Assembly (NCBI GenBank): GCA_963922205.1
Contig: CAWUHX010000013.1
Coordinates: 992,001 to 1,056,000, forward strand
Length of the DNA stretch: 64,000 nucleotides
Direction: 5' to 3'
Source: Romanomermis culicivorax
Lineage: Eukaryota > Nematoda > Enoplea > Mermithida > Mermithidae
The notes under the pieces were generated by a model. That model was not told the DNA's origin, searched no databases, and saw only the letters and a list, made by a program, of their open reading frames with translations. Below, one piece after another: positions 10,214 through 21,298 of the stretch. Both the position numbers and the translations under genes were made by a program. Each line of letters starts with the position of its first letter. The first letter of the stretch is position 1.

Positions 10214-11662
10214 TGTCACATTTTACGCCATGTCACGTGTATGACATGTTGATCTTGGGAGAGCTGGAGAGGTTTGGGTATCTCATCAGGCAATACCGTG
10301 TTTTAGACGTCACATTGATGGTGAACCATATCAGATTGATCCTATTACAGTGAGTAATAGGCTGTGACTCCTGATGGATACTGGCATTTTCCCCAGGCTT
10401 CCCAAGTTGGCGTTGGGGGCCTAACCTGGCAAATGGTGGCTATAGAGAGGTCTATAGTTGGTTCTCTGGAGTTGTCCTTGGGGTCTTGCTGTAGGGTAAC
10501 GGACAACGCTGCCAGGCTAGGTGCGACAATCCCCAAGTCCTACTCAGTGAGAGTGGGGACAGGGTCACCCGTAAAATGACCTAAATTATGGGACCCGATT
10601 ATGAACCAGACAGCCCCTTTTTAGCCCGAACCTGAGAGGTGGAGGCCCTACTTATCTGTGGAAACCTTGGGAAACCGACTTAGGAAGGATTTTCCAACAA
10701 ATAACCCACAAATAACAATAATCCCCTGAGAAGACTCACCTAGTCCTGTTTCTCAAGCGATTACGACGCAACGGGCGGCAAGTCCCTGGATGCTTTCGGT
10801 CTTCTGGCACTGGGAGCAGGGGATGCGATCCTCAAACGTCCTAGGCGGCGAGTGGCGGCGAGCGGGAGGGAGCGGGAGCGAGCGGGAGGCGAAACTCCAA
10901 CGTTTAATTCACGAACCGGGGCGGTCGGACACCTGGCACTGATGGGCAGCGGGGTACTGTAGACGATAAGCGGCGGACGCAGTGAACACGGGTAAATTTA
11001 TGCAAATTTATTGATAGTAAGGCGGCGGACGCACAGGCGTATAATAAAATTATGCAAATTTGACGAGAAGGCGGCGGACGCGGAGTTACAACCGGACGAA
11101 AGCTTGGTGAACCCAAGAATGAGCGAAAAACTAAAGAAACATGTCCTTTTAAGGACATGTTTGGCTACAGCTGCAGCTTGGGCGGAGTTTCTCGGCGCTC
11201 AAGCTAACTTCTGCAGCTAGACGCGATGCAGAAGATGCCTATGAGCACATAGACATTTTTTCGTTCACATGCGTTTAGCACTGAGGCCGACTGCAGTGCC
11301 TATGCTAAGCATATGAATGTCTTTAGCTAAAACTTCTTAGCTAGTCGTTTTTGCGTAACAAAAACGACGCTAATTTTGATGATAAGAGGTGCGTGAGCGC
11401 ACCAAAAATAGCCATGTGCTCGTGGAGCACGACTGGCGGAAGTTTTTAGCTAAAGGGCCTACTGTAGCCCGCGTTTGTAAAGAAATAAAAATACAACAAA
11501 ACGAAACATAGAAATGCATAAAAATATAAAAACGAACGCAAAATGCATGGGTAAAATGAAATAAACAAAAGCATGATCGAGTAATAAACGAAACATGAAA
11601 AATAACAAAATGTCGGCATGATCGGAATCACGTGACGTTGGAGAGTTGAGCGGCACGTGACA
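10214..11662 (-). repeat. 3' LTR of element 2
   Basis: Plus-strand left LTR; it is the 3' LTR because the coding strand is minus. Begins TGTCACATTTTACGCC and ends CGGCACGTGACA. Nearly identical to 24,960-26,418. Contains a run of strong inverted repeats between about 11,137 and 11,430. Confidence 0.95.
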
Positions 11663-12181
11663 CGGCGGTCCTTCGAAAAAGGGCGTCCTCGTCCTTGCAG
11701 TGGTCAGTAGTGAGGTTTTATACGGCGTGTCCGTGGTCGTAGGTCATTCCAAGGTGTGACGGCGAGAGTGGTCGAATAGGTCCGTTGGGTTGTCGGCGGA
11801 TGAAGCCTTCTTTGATCGTAATTCGTTCGGTGATATGGTGACTGGAGGTTGTTGATGCGTGAAGTTGCCGACATTGAATATCCTGTGCGAAGGTCTGGAA
11901 CACAGAAAAAGAAAAATTTTCAGGGCAAGATGTAGGCTATCGCAGAGGATGCGCCCAGTGAGGTACAGATTGTTGGGCTATCGCAGAGGATGCACCCTGA
12001 GAGGTGTAGGCTATCGCGTGAGGATGCGCCTAAGGCGTGACGCTTAGGTTGCTGAACGCTCTCTTCTATCCGCTAAGGTCCAGCGTGGACAAGAGTGGAT
12101 ACTTCGTGAGGGGCACGGCGGTCCTTCGAAAAAGGACGTCCTCGTCCGTAAGCGGGGACAGTGAAGAGAGTGCATCCTGAG
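11663..12181 (-). repeat. 3' noncoding repeats of element 2
   Basis: Between the end of pol and the 3' LTR. Three imperfect units beginning GGCTATCGCAGAGGATGCGC or close variants occur from about 11,930 to 12,030. A block of about 35 bp (CACGGCGGTCCTTCGAAAAA and onward) appears twice, abutting the LTR at 11,661 and again at about 12,114. No clear polypurine tract was identified. Confidence 0.65.
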
Positions 12182-15100
12182 TTACGGGTCGGGGACCTCG
12201 GCATCAAGATGTGGGTCAATCAGATTCGGTGTAAAGTCCCGGCTTATTGAGGGATACAATAAGGGTGCCGAATCTGTTGCCTGTGAAGTGGGAGGTGTAT
12301 CCTCTGCTTCACTCGGTTGTTCAGGGGACACGTAAAGTCGAAGCTGGTTGACATGTACAGTGTCTTCCTGATCCATCTCGAGACGAAGTGTGACATTGGG
12401 ATATGCCACACTTGTTACAAGGTAGGGTCCATCGTAGATGGGCAGCAATTTAGGAGTGAGTCCACGTTTGCTGGAGGTGCGCAGTTTGAGCACCTGATCC
12501 CCTACTTTGTACGAGACATCATGTGCCCTCCGGTCGTACGACCGTGCGTAGGCTTCCTGTGCTTTCTCAATCCGACTCTGGATTAAGGTTAACGCATTCG
12601 TGAAATGACGTTTGACCTCCATATCATATGAGGAAACATTAATGATATGGGCCGGAGGGTTGAATGAGAGCGCGGCGTCAACAGGGAGCATGGGTGTGCG
12701 ACCGTACATGAGTTCAAAGGGCGAGTACCCTGTTGACTCATTCATGCTGATATTGACGGCAAACACAGCGTATGGTAGGTGTTCATCCCAATCAGTATGT
12801 CCTTGATGAACATACATACGTAGCCGTGTGGCTAGCGTCTGATTAGCTCTTTCCACTTCGCCGTTGGTCATCCGGTGATAGGCGGTAGAGTGGATTTTTT
12901 TCGTTGCGCAGATCGCAGTGATCTCAGTCATCAGTTTTGATGTGAAATCAGTGCCACGATCTGACTGAAGAATCTGCGGTGCCCCGTGCCGGCAGACAAT
13001 TTGCGTTACAAACAGCCGGGCTATGGTGTGCGCAGTGATGTCCGGAGTAGCAAAAGCCTCGACCCATTTCGTAAAGTAGTCGATAAAGACTACGATGAAA
13101 CGGTTGCCAGCTTCGCTAGTGGTCATTGGTCCCATGCAGTCGACACCTACCCGGTGAAACGGTCCCGTGATGGTGATAGGTTTCAGGGTCGCAGTGGTTT
13201 TCTGTCGAGCGGGCTTATTCCGTTGGCAAAGATCACACCGCTGACAGAAGGACTTGACGTCCCGACTGAGGGAGGGCCAGTGGTATCTGCGAGCAATGAG
13301 CCGCACAGTACGTTTAGCACCGAAATGTCCAGCTAAGATGTCATCGTGATGAGCCCGGATAATGGTAGTAACCGTGGATCTGGGTATGACGATCTTATTG
13401 GACTCGCCCCTCCATTTCTGAAGGACGTTATCCAACAGATGGTAGCCTCGCACATCATTCTGGTCGCCCAGAGGCTTAAGAGAGCGAATAATGTCGGCTA
13501 ATTCCGGATCCTCCAGCTGAGCAGCGAAAAGGTCGGGGTGCTGCGCACCGACGGATATCTCGGCATAAGACTCTGATCGTACCGGGCGCTCCGCGCCAAC
13601 AGTGATCGGTGCTGAATTACTTGAACGCGCCAGGTGCTGCACACCATCGGTCAAGGTCCTTGATCTCGCCAGGTGCTGTGCACCATCGGTGATCATCATA
13701 ACGTGCCCCTCAGGTCTGTAGAGGGGAGTATCATCAATACTCTGACTGGTGAGGGAGTTAGGATCCGGCAGGCGTGATAATGCGTCAGCATTACCATTAG
13801 ACTGACCTTTTCGCGGCCGAATTGTCAGTTTGAATTCGGCGAGCGCGAGTCCCCACCGAGCGATCCGAGCAGAGGGGTTAGGCTTCTCCAACACTGCTTT
13901 GACCGCGGTATGGTCAGTCTGAACGACCACCTCGTGCTGGAAGAGGTATGGTCGAAAGTGCTTGACGAAATGGACAACAGCGAGAGTCTCCAGTTCTGTA
14001 ATGGAGTGGTTTTTCTCGGCCGCTGTTAACCCTCGGCTGGCGTACGCGACAGGGTGGTCGTATCCATTCTCGTCTAACTGGCTAAGAACCGCTCCTATCC
14101 CCGAAATACTCGCATCAGTTTGAAGGATAAAGGATTTCGAAAAGTCCGGATGGCGCAGGATAGGAGGGTTGGTCAGCAGGCGGCGGAGTTCATCGAACGC
14201 CTCCTGCTGAGGTTTTGACCACTGGAAAGTAGTTTCCTTCCGTAAGAGCTTGGTGAGGGGCTCGCTGAGCTGGGCACAACCAGGGATGAAACGCCTGTAG
14301 TAAGACACGAGGCCTAGGAAGGACTTGATGTCTTTGGCGTTTTGTGGAATGGGTAGGTTTTGGACGGCGGCCAGCTTGGCTTGGTCAGGTTCTAGGCCGC
14401 TCTGTGAGATGCGATAGCCTAGGTATTCTACCTCTGAGTGCGAGAATTTGCACTTGCTCAGTCTGAGCTTCATTCCACCCCGGCGAAGACGGGCGAACAC
14501 ATCTGCCAGGCGCTCAAGCATTTGGGTGTGAGAGTTCCCGAACACCAAAATGTCGTCGAGATAAGTCAGAACCGTGCGCCATTGGATTCCAGTAAGGAGG
14601 AGGTCCATAAGGCATTGAAATGTCCCTGGCGCGTTGCATAAGCCGAAAGGCAAGTAATTGAATTCGTAAAGTCCAATAGGCGTATTAAAAGCCGTCTTCT
14701 CCTTATCGGCCTCGGCAATCGGGATTGACCAATAAGCGTTCACCTGGTCAAGGGTAGTGAAATATTTCATACCCTTGAGTGTGTCGAGGATGTCATCTAT
14801 CCGTGGGAGAGGGTAGACATCCTTTTTCGTGACCTCGTTAAGACCACGAAAGTCAACACACATACGGTGAGAACCGTTTTTCTTGCGCACCAGGACGGTA
14901 TTAGTAGCCCACGGAGACGTGCTGGGCCGGATAATACCTTTCTCCTGGAGCGCTTTGACCTCCTGCATGATGAGATCCTTTTCCTTAGGTGAGGACCGGT
15001 AAGGAAAACGGCGGACTGGGCGGGCATCACCCGTGCTGATTTCGTGCTGGACGAGATCAGTGGAACCTGTGTCCTTTTCATCAAGAGCATAAAGGTCGGT

Positions 15101-16774
15101 GTATGCAACCAGCAGATCGAGTAAGGCTGCCCGGTCCCGAGGGGAGATGTCCGGTGAGATTACAGCATTGGCCTTGACCCACTGACGATCGAGGACGGTG
15201 TCTGAGTCGACCGGTGAATCCCGTGAGGGCTCACTATGCATTTGCACATGACCGATGGTCGTGTGCGGGTAGAGAACCACGGAATGAGTACTCGGGTTGA
15301 CTACCTGAAGTGGTATGTGACCGTTGGTCACGGTACTCACGCTTCCAGCAAAATATACGTGTCGTTGAGATCCGGTGAGGTGCTTCGGAAAGAAGGCCAC
15401 CTCAGGCACGTTCGTATAGATTGGTGGGACAGGTACAGTGAATCGTGTCAGGGAGCGAGGCTCTAGAATCACCAAGTCCTTCAGGGGCAAAGCGCCGCGG
15501 GCAGAAGGTGGGCTGTGGATGAGACCGTCACAGGGGATTCTACTCTCTTTGAACTGGAGGAAAGATTTCTCCCAGTTCAAACTGACACAATTGAACCGGC
15601 CGAGGAAGTTGGTTCCAAGGACCAGTTCAGCTGAACAGTTCTCCTGTATTTGGACCTGAATCCGTTCAGAGACATCAGCCACTGTAACTGTGATGTAGGC
15701 TGCTCCTAGCAGTGGGATCGGAGACCCGTTGGCTGCGATAGGGCGTGCCCTGGTTGGTGATAGTGACAAGTTGGGCAGCTGGGCCGCTAACTTGTGGTCC
15801 AGGAGTGAGAAAACAGCTCCTGTGTCGACCAGTGCCTTAGCTTCTACCCAGTTGTTGAGGAGAACTTTGATATGGGGTGTCCGAATATCATTTGGGTAAA
15901 AAGCCGTGACCACATGACCGGAATCAGGTGTGGTGGCACCACTAGCGTGTTTGGTCTTACCGGACCGCTTTGGAATCGGCAGTCCCGTACGACGTAGGAG
16001 GCCTACTAGAGCGTATCCGACGGAGGGTTCCGGGTCATTCAGAAGGGTGGACTCATCCTGCACCGTTAGCACGTGGTCTGAGTGATCCTTCGGACTCTGA
16101 GTAGCTCCTAGTGATTCAACCTCGGTGTCCGATAGCGGAGGCGCGTTTGGCACGGGTGATGTCGGAACATCTGAATCACTTGGCTCACGGTATCGGCCCT
16201 TCTCTAGCGTAACTGGAGAGGTTCCAGGCGGAGGTCGAGGGCAACCTGACCCGTGCAAGGTCGACAGATGACGACTTGCCCGTCTAGAAGAGGCCCGGGA
16301 TCCCCTAGTTGACCCACGTGATGAGGCAACTGAGGAGGCCCGTGAGTGTGGCCAAGAGATGGACGAAGCCCTGGACCGCGATCGTGATCCCGACCTGTGT
16401 GAGTTTCGCGAGAGAGCACGGGTGTTCTCCCACCAGGGGTCGATCTGGTCAATCTCCGGGGTGGTCAGCAGGAGGGGTAACTCTACCGCGTCCAGCCGAC
16501 AAACATTACGTTGGTAGTCAAACATAATGTTCTTGAACTGTTCTAAGAAGTCCAGTCCGAGTATGAGGTCAACAGGTGCCCAGAAGGGAGACGTAGTCTT
16601 GCACACATGGAGATGTACATCGATCCGTGTGTTCGGCTGGCGGTTTCCGGGCAACATGATTTCGTATGGTCCCGAAAGGATGGTATGAACGGCTTTACCA
16701 TTGATGCTCATCAATGGGTTAAAGTCGTGATGTTGCTGGAATGCCATGACCGCCTTCGGACTTTCTTTAGCCAA
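12182..16774 (-). CDS. pol: pol polyprotein of LTR element 2 (protease-RT-RNase H-integrase)
   Basis: A 1,530-codon frame. A protease-like LILGLDFLEQF occurs near residue 70, then a Ser/Arg-rich disordered linker. A full protease domain follows, with ALVDTGAVFSLLD near 315 and LVLGTNFLGRF near 385. RT spans about 590-800 with MCVDFRGLNE and YLDDILVF near 738. RNase H has TDASISGIGAVLSQ near 890. The integrase finger HHDD...CQRCDLCQRN lies at about 1,140-1,185 and the core VDCMGP, SDRGTDF and EVERANQ at about 1,210-1,305. Domain order is Ty3/gypsy. The frame is long relative to usual pol because of the linker and extra protease-like segment. Confidence 0.93.
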   Translation of the reverse strand: MAKESPKAVMAFQQHHDFNPLMSINGKAVHTILSGPYEIMLPGNRQPNTRIDVHLHVCKTTSPFWAPVDLILGLDFLEQFKNIMFDYQRNVCRLDAVELPLLLTTPEIDQIDPWWENTRALSRNSHRSGSRSRSRASSISWPHSRASSVASSRGSTRGSRASSRRASRHLSTLHGSGCPRPPPGTSPVTLEKGRYREPSDSDVPTSPVPNAPPLSDTEVESLGATQSPKDHSDHVLTVQDESTLLNDPEPSVGYALVGLLRRTGLPIPKRSGKTKHASGATTPDSGHVVTAFYPNDIRTPHIKVLLNNWVEAKALVDTGAVFSLLDHKLAAQLPNLSLSPTRARPIAANGSPIPLLGAAYITVTVADVSERIQVQIQENCSAELVLGTNFLGRFNCVSLNWEKSFLQFKESRIPCDGLIHSPPSARGALPLKDLVILEPRSLTRFTVPVPPIYTNVPEVAFFPKHLTGSQRHVYFAGSVSTVTNGHIPLQVVNPSTHSVVLYPHTTIGHVQMHSEPSRDSPVDSDTVLDRQWVKANAVISPDISPRDRAALLDLLVAYTDLYALDEKDTGSTDLVQHEISTGDARPVRRFPYRSSPKEKDLIMQEVKALQEKGIIRPSTSPWATNTVLVRKKNGSHRMCVDFRGLNEVTKKDVYPLPRIDDILDTLKGMKYFTTLDQVNAYWSIPIAEADKEKTAFNTPIGLYEFNYLPFGLCNAPGTFQCLMDLLLTGIQWRTVLTYLDDILVFGNSHTQMLERLADVFARLRRGGMKLRLSKCKFSHSEVEYLGYRISQSGLEPDQAKLAAVQNLPIPQNAKDIKSFLGLVSYYRRFIPGCAQLSEPLTKLLRKETTFQWSKPQQEAFDELRRLLTNPPILRHPDFSKSFILQTDASISGIGAVLSQLDENGYDHPVAYASRGLTAAEKNHSITELETLAVVHFVKHFRPYLFQHEVVVQTDHTAVKAVLEKPNPSARIARWGLALAEFKLTIRPRKGQSNGNADALSRLPDPNSLTSQSIDDTPLYRPEGHVMMITDGAQHLARSRTLTDGVQHLARSSNSAPITVGAERPVRSESYAEISVGAQHPDLFAAQLEDPELADIIRSLKPLGDQNDVRGYHLLDNVLQKWRGESNKIVIPRSTVTTIIRAHHDDILAGHFGAKRTVRLIARRYHWPSLSRDVKSFCQRCDLCQRNKPARQKTTATLKPITITGPFHRVGVDCMGPMTTSEAGNRFIVVFIDYFTKWVEAFATPDITAHTIARLFVTQIVCRHGAPQILQSDRGTDFTSKLMTEITAICATKKIHSTAYHRMTNGEVERANQTLATRLRMYVHQGHTDWDEHLPYAVFAVNISMNESTGYSPFELMYGRTPMLPVDAALSFNPPAHIINVSSYDMEVKRHFTNALTLIQSRIEKAQEAYARSYDRRAHDVSYKVGDQVLKLRTSSKRGLTPKLLPIYDGPYLVTSVAYPNVTLRLEMDQEDTVHVNQLRLYVSPEQPSEAEDTPPTSQATDSAPLLYPSISRDFTPNLIDPHLDAEVPDP

Positions 16775-16789
16775 GGCCTTATGAAGACG

Positions 16790-19700
16790 TTAGCTAATGA
16801 TAGTGCGTGGGCAACCCGTGTCAAGGAAAGCAGGAGTTTCCTTGGTGTCCAGCAGCACGACGAAGCACGGTGTGATTCGGTCAAGCTGGGAGGGCACATC
16901 GTTTTGCACGTAGTGAAAACCGATCCAGCGTTGGACATTGCGATAAAGACCCAACGGGGAGAAACGGCTAACAAACCTGACCTGTTTGCTCCGCAGACGG
17001 TAGCTGAGATAATAAGATACACCCAGATAGGCAAGGTATCCGGCACCGATCAGCACCGTCAGGGTAATTAGGATGTTAAAGATCAACTGAACCGGCCCGC
17101 TCAGGACAGCATGCAAGCCCTGGGCGAGGGTGTGCTCTTGACCCGTAATAACATGGTTTGCTGCCAAACCGACACCTTCCAGAGAGGCCTTGATGTCGGT
17201 TCCTACCCCTGCAAAGGCCTGGTAGATGGCGTCTGGTTGCAGTGATAGACCAGCGGTAAAGTTTACCAGCCGGTTGAGTACCGCTTCAATTTGCTCAGTC
17301 TTGTAAACGTACTGTTTAAAGAAGGCAAAGTTTGAAGGGGTCATCGCCAACTGGTCATGGAAGAGCGCCGGTGCCTCAAAGTGAGTGATATTGAAGCGCT
17401 GCTTCCAGAAGAGTTCCAGTGGGATGTGGCTCACATGGACCGCGCCAGACTCAGTAAACCAGCCCGAGCGATTTCGGAAAATCCCCGTAAAGTGGTGATG
17501 ACACGGCACTATTGGGCTAGATTTAATGAGATCCGGGCCACCGGGGGTGGCGAAATAGATGGTGCCGCCAACCTGTACAGGTAAGTACTTGTAGCAAATG
17601 TTCCCCACCCGGTACGAGTGGTAAACGTAGGTGGCGTTGACCTTCTGACACGGCCATATTGTCAGCGCATCGCCTGTGAATTCCGCCGTCAGGTCATTCC
17701 TCTGGAGGAATGCCCGGGCACCCAGGGTAGGGTCGAAGCGAAGCAACTGCCAAGTCAGATCAAGATAGCGTTGAGCGTGAGAGCAAAGCTCAAGCCATGT
17801 GAACCGGAAACCGTTAATTTCCGACTCCTTGATCTGCTGAGCCAGATAGTTCAGTTTGGCATTGACAGGATCTGGACGGCTGTCCGTGGCCACTCTGAAC
17901 AAATTTTGGGTCAAATTGTATCTCCCGTGGATGCGAAGGAGAAGACCCTGATCCGTCCGGACTGTGGTGGAACGTAGTTCTGGGCACAGTTGGAAGACAC
18001 GGGAGTTTCCCGGGATCTTGAGGGCAACCTGTAGGTCATCGATGATGACGTGGTTCCCTGACATGGACGCAGTGTAATTTCCCTTGGGGTGATAATGACA
18101 CCGCGCCGTGAAGTTTTGTGCAGGCCAGACAATGACCCCGTCTAGAGTAGTGCACTGGCCTGCAGTGGGACTGCATCCACCTACATCGCCTAAGGTGCTT
18201 AGGGTTGTAGTGCCGTCCCACGAAGCGACTTGTCCCTCCTCGATGAAGAGGTTAGTCACTGTCTTGCAGACGTCGCTGCAGCACCATTCGTACATCACTT
18301 CCAATGTTTGGTTTGTGCTATAAAAGCCAGGGCGAATGCCGACAAGTTTTTGTGAACCAAACATTTTAGTGCGATGTGCTAGCGTGCATGCCGCAGGCGC
18401 TAGGTGCTGAGTGGTGATGACGTCGGCAGTGATGCCCCTAGAGCCGAAGAAACCAGTGTTGGTGCAGACTTTGCGGGAGCGCAATGTGCATTTCCACGCT
18501 GTGGCTGTGGTCGGGTCTGAGCTAGGGACATACACCGTAACATTCATGCGCCGCGGGCTCCATGAAGATTGCGGTGGTTTACACTCTACACGCTGGGGTA
18601 ACTCAAGTGGATGTCCGCTTCTTGAGAGACCGCAAAATTGATACTGAGCCGCCGGTGCTGACAAACTCACCCCTAGAAACAGTGATGCTACCAAGGTCAA
18701 TTTTATTGTCAAAAACAACTGTACAAACGTAATTTGTAAGTGTTCACTCAATTTCACAAATCTGGCCTGAGGGGCAGTGTCAGATTTCTTCTTCGTCGCT
18801 GTTGGACGAGATTGGTTCCTGGTCGGGGAAATCGAGGACCAATTCACCGCTGGGGAGGATTTCCCGAAGGGTACCGACTTTCGGCGACCGTGGGTTGACT
18901 GCCGTTGGGAACGGTGATGCTTCAACAATGCTGACATCCTCATTAACTGGACGTAAGGTCTCGTCGACGGCCATGGGTTCGACGACGGGCGACTTGGTCG
19001 CGGCGGTCGGAGATGTCGTTTGGGCTGGTGCCGGCGATTTGATCTGGGCTGTTGCCGGCGGTGTAGGATCATTTGCGGGTTCCTTGGCCGGGGGCGAGGA
19101 AGCAGTAATGTCCATTTTCGTTGGCGATGTCGCGGCAACAGTTGGCGCTGCTGCCGGTGATGTAGCGGCGGCAGCAGGCAGGAGGATCCGACTGGCCTGT
19201 TCGACTGCTCGGCGGACGGCATCGACTGAAGGCGAGGATGGCTCTCCGTCCAATAAGAACTTCTCGACGGGCGAGATGGTGATAGTCCCATTGGCAATGA
19301 ACTCGAGTGCCCGGCGGGCGACGTCGGGTCGTAAGAGGCGCATTGAGACGGGTGCTGCAAGCACGACGTCGGCGGCCGTGAGTGCTTCGACATTTGATGG
19401 CTCGTTGAGGAGAGTCCACGGCAAATGCGGGTATTTCGTGGCCAGGTCGACTGACCAGATGGCCAACATCGCGTCTTGGACGGGCGATGGCGCTGTGAGC
19501 AAGAAATCGATAGAGTCGTGGACTGAGATAGATTTCTGGTTCCTACTCTAGGATCACCTGAAGAAGAAGGTAGTATACCTGACAAATTCATGGGCTCGAC
19601 CTGGTCGAGGATTTCCGTAGCCGAATCCGTGGGGATCGAAGGCGGTGGTCCTGGAGGGACGATGCGGGCCGGTGGCGCCGAAGACGTCGTTTTCGCGGCT

Positions 19701-21298
19701 GGAGCTGGCTCGGCAGTCTCAATTTTAGGAATGCGATACGATGCGAGGATGTTAGCGTGGCCAACAAACTGCGGTGTCGCCGAGAGGTCCAGAGTGACCG
19801 GCATCGCATACTTTGGTGGTGGTGGTGGCAGCGGTATGTCCGATACGTTCATCAGTACGGGTACCTGGGCTGCTTGGACCACTGAAAATCCAATACTGAT
19901 TACGCAGACAGGATAGCACTGTTGTGAAGAAACTGTCAGGTGTTCAGCAAGTGTCTCATCATCCAGGTCAAGAGGATCTGAATGAGGAGGGTTATCGGTA
20001 GCCCCAACGGCGTTGTTGCGGCGTATGGGCTGCCGATAATGGTTTCCTGTCCCGTTGGGAGGGTGATAACCATTTCTTTGATGATACACATTTGCCCCCT
20101 GGGAAGAATAACCAGTATCTTGGTAGACATTCTCACCCGTGTTTGCCGGATTGCGCTGCGGACAGGCAGTTGATCGGTGCACTCGCACTTGACGACAATG
20201 AGGGCATGGCCTATCACATCGGTCCGTGGGGTGGGCACGTGTACGGCAAAAATAACAGCGACCACCGTTAGCGGCGTTGTTACCGGGAGCGGCACCGGTG
20301 GGACGCTGGGCCCGGCAGTCGGCGTCGCTATGTGTACACAGTCCGTGGAAGGAGCACGTTTGAAGGTGTGCTCCCGACGAGCGTCGCCCGGCAAACTGAT
20401 TTGGTGTCGACGGCTGTGGAGGCGGCGTCTGTTGGATTGGCGCGGGTGCACGTTGCTGGGCCGTGAGCTTCACTACGTGGGCCGTGAGCCTGGCCATTTC
20501 CTGTTTCAAGCGGCGAACCTCATCGGCGGAGGATGACGACGTTGGAGCGTTGCTCTGACGACCGTTTGCGCTTCTGTTAGGCATATCGGGATTATATCCG
20601 GCGTGTTTAGGTTCTGAAGAGAAAACGGCGTTAGATGGAGCAGTGTACCGGATCTCGTCCCGAAAGATTTGGGATTCTGCGTAACAGGCTGCCTTGAGTG
20701 TCTCTTCAAGAGTCGTGAACTCCCTAAACTTGATACTATCTCGGAGGACCGGCTTCAGTCCCCGCAGAAAGATAGGTTTGATGATAGAATCTCGGACATC
20801 CGTCGCGAGATCTGGATACGCTACCCTGGATAGTCTCTTGAGGTGCTCAAGGTAGACTATCGCGGACTCTGTCGGCTTCTGCAGTCGATCTTGGATCAGC
20901 TGCTGATGCAGATCAGAGTCACGCCCTACCGGAAAATCTCTCCGTAGAAAAGCCGTAAACTCTTCGTAGCGGGTAGGTATTGGAGTGCTGCTGCTAAAGT
21001 CCCGGTAGGAGGCGAGAGCAGGACCCGTGAGGCATGACTCCAGAAAAGCGATTTTATACGCATGATCCGTTTCGCTTACACCCTGGAGTGTAAAGAAACG
21101 AGTAAGATGCGACATAAAATCGGTGATAGACTCACCAAAAGCACCGGAGAAGGTGGGAGGGGCCATAAAGCTGGACACGGGAGGGTGCCTCCGACCATTC
21201 ATGGCCTCTAACTTTTGGTTGAGGGGTCCAAGAGCATTCTCAAATGCTGCCTGGACCTTGTTCTCGATCTGTGAAGGGAGATCAGTTTCCGACTTCAT
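16790..21298 (-). CDS. gag-env: gag plus envelope-type glycoprotein frame of LTR element 2
   Basis: A 1,502-codon frame. Residues 1-215 are a Ty3/gypsy capsid-type region ([20 protein letters not shown], then the helical [18 protein letters not shown]). Residues 310-370 carry Cys/His clusters ([32 protein letters not shown]). After a low-complexity stretch (about 600-840) comes a hydrophobic signal-like segment at about 855-885 ([18 protein letters not shown]). A Cys-rich ectodomain with nine N-glycosylation sequons follows (e.g. NVT, NQT, NFT, NYT, NIT). A membrane span lies near 1,408-1,432 ([19 protein letters not shown]) and a DTG protease motif near the end. The Cys/Trp spacing recalls chuvirus/mononegavirus-type glycoproteins captured by LTR elements; that link is from memory. 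Envelope before pol is unusual. Confidence 0.8.
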   Translation of the reverse strand: MKSETDLPSQIENKVQAAFENALGPLNQKLEAMNGRRHPPVSSFMAPPTFSGAFGESITDFMSHLTRFFTLQGVSETDHAYKIAFLESCLTGPALASYRDFSSSTPIPTRYEEFTAFLRRDFPVGRDSDLHQQLIQDRLQKPTESAIVYLEHLKRLSRVAYPDLATDVRDSIIKPIFLRGLKPVLRDSIKFREFTTLEETLKAACYAESQIFRDEIRYTAPSNAVFSSEPKHAGYNPDMPNRSANGRQSNAPTSSSSADEVRRLKQEMARLTAHVVKLTAQQRAPAPIQQTPPPQPSTPNQFAGRRSSGAHLQTCSFHGLCTHSDADCRAQRPTGAAPGNNAANGGRCYFCRTRAHPTDRCDRPCPHCRQVRVHRSTACPQRNPANTGENVYQDTGYSSQGANVYHQRNGYHPPNGTGNHYRQPIRRNNAVGATDNPPHSDPLDLDDETLAEHLTVSSQQCYPVCVISIGFSVVQAAQVPVLMNVSDIPLPPPPPKYAMPVTLDLSATPQFVGHANILASYRIPKIETAEPAPAAKTTSSAPPARIVPPGPPPSIPTDSATEILDQVEPMNLSGILPSSSGDPRVGTRNLSQSTTLSISCSQRHRPSKTRCWPSGQSTWPRNTRICRGLSSTSHQMSKHSRPPTSCLQHPSQCASYDPTSPAGHSSSLPMGLSPSRPSRSSYWTESHPRLQSMPSAEQSNRPVGSSCLLPPLHHRQQRQLLPRHRQRKWTLLLPRPRPRNPQMILHRRQQPRSNRRHQPKRHLRPPRPSRPSSNPWPSTRPYVQLMRMSALLKHHRSQRQSTHGRRKSVPFGKSSPAVNWSSISPTRNQSRPTATKKKSDTAPQARFVKLSEHLQITFVQLFLTIKLTLVASLFLGVSLSAPAAQYQFCGLSRSGHPLELPQRVECKPPQSSWSPRRMNVTVYVPSSDPTTATAWKCTLRSRKVCTNTGFFGSRGITADVITTQHLAPAACTLAHRTKMFGSQKLVGIRPGFYSTNQTLEVMYEWCCSDVCKTVTNLFIEEGQVASWDGTTTLSTLGDVGGCSPTAGQCTTLDGVIVWPAQNFTARCHYHPKGNYTASMSGNHVIIDDLQVALKIPGNSRVFQLCPELRSTTVRTDQGLLLRIHGRYNLTQNLFRVATDSRPDPVNAKLNYLAQQIKESEINGFRFTWLELCSHAQRYLDLTWQLLRFDPTLGARAFLQRNDLTAEFTGDALTIWPCQKVNATYVYHSYRVGNICYKYLPVQVGGTIYFATPGGPDLIKSSPIVPCHHHFTGIFRNRSGWFTESGAVHVSHIPLELFWKQRFNITHFEAPALFHDQLAMTPSNFAFFKQYVYKTEQIEAVLNRLVNFTAGLSLQPDAIYQAFAGVGTDIKASLEGVGLAANHVITGQEHTLAQGLHAVLSGPVQLIFNILITLTVLIGAGYLAYLGVSYYLSYRLRSKQVRFVSRFSPLGLYRNVQRWIGFHYVQNDVPSQLDRITPCFVVLLDTKETPAFLDTGCPRTIIS
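18780..19502 (-). CDS. overlapping 240-codon frame inside the gag-glycoprotein region
   Basis: A second frame on the same strand overlaps the long gag-glycoprotein frame. Its N-terminal half looks folded ([19 protein letters not shown]-like composition: [20 protein letters not shown]), and the rest is Ala/Pro/Ser/Thr-rich, ending in an acidic SNSDEEEI. In this stretch the long frame instead reads Arg/Ser/Pro/His-rich low-complexity sequence, so this frame is the more protein-like of the two. It could be an accessory protein or a Gag C-terminus reached by the frameshifting or splicing that LTR elements use. No family recognised. Confidence 0.5.
   Translation of the reverse strand: MLTAPSPVQDAMLAIWSVDLATKYPHLPWTLLNEPSNVEALTAADVVLAAPVSMRLLRPDVARRALEFIANGTITISPVEKFLLDGEPSSPSVDAVRRAVEQASRILLPAAAATSPAAAPTVAATSPTKMDITASSPPAKEPANDPTPPATAQIKSPAPAQTTSPTAATKSPVVEPMAVDETLRPVNEDVSIVEASPFPTAVNPRSPKVGTLREILPSGELVLDFPDQEPISSNSDEEEI

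Noticed and set aside
10345-11220. Short ORFs repeated in both LTRs (e.g. 63, 69 and 84 codons)
   Set aside because: They duplicate because the LTRs do; no domains or coding bias seen.
19069-19551. Plus-strand frames opposite the glycoprotein region, including a 249-codon one
   Set aside because: Complementary shadows of GC-rich, Ala/Ser/Pro-coding sequence of the minus-strand element.
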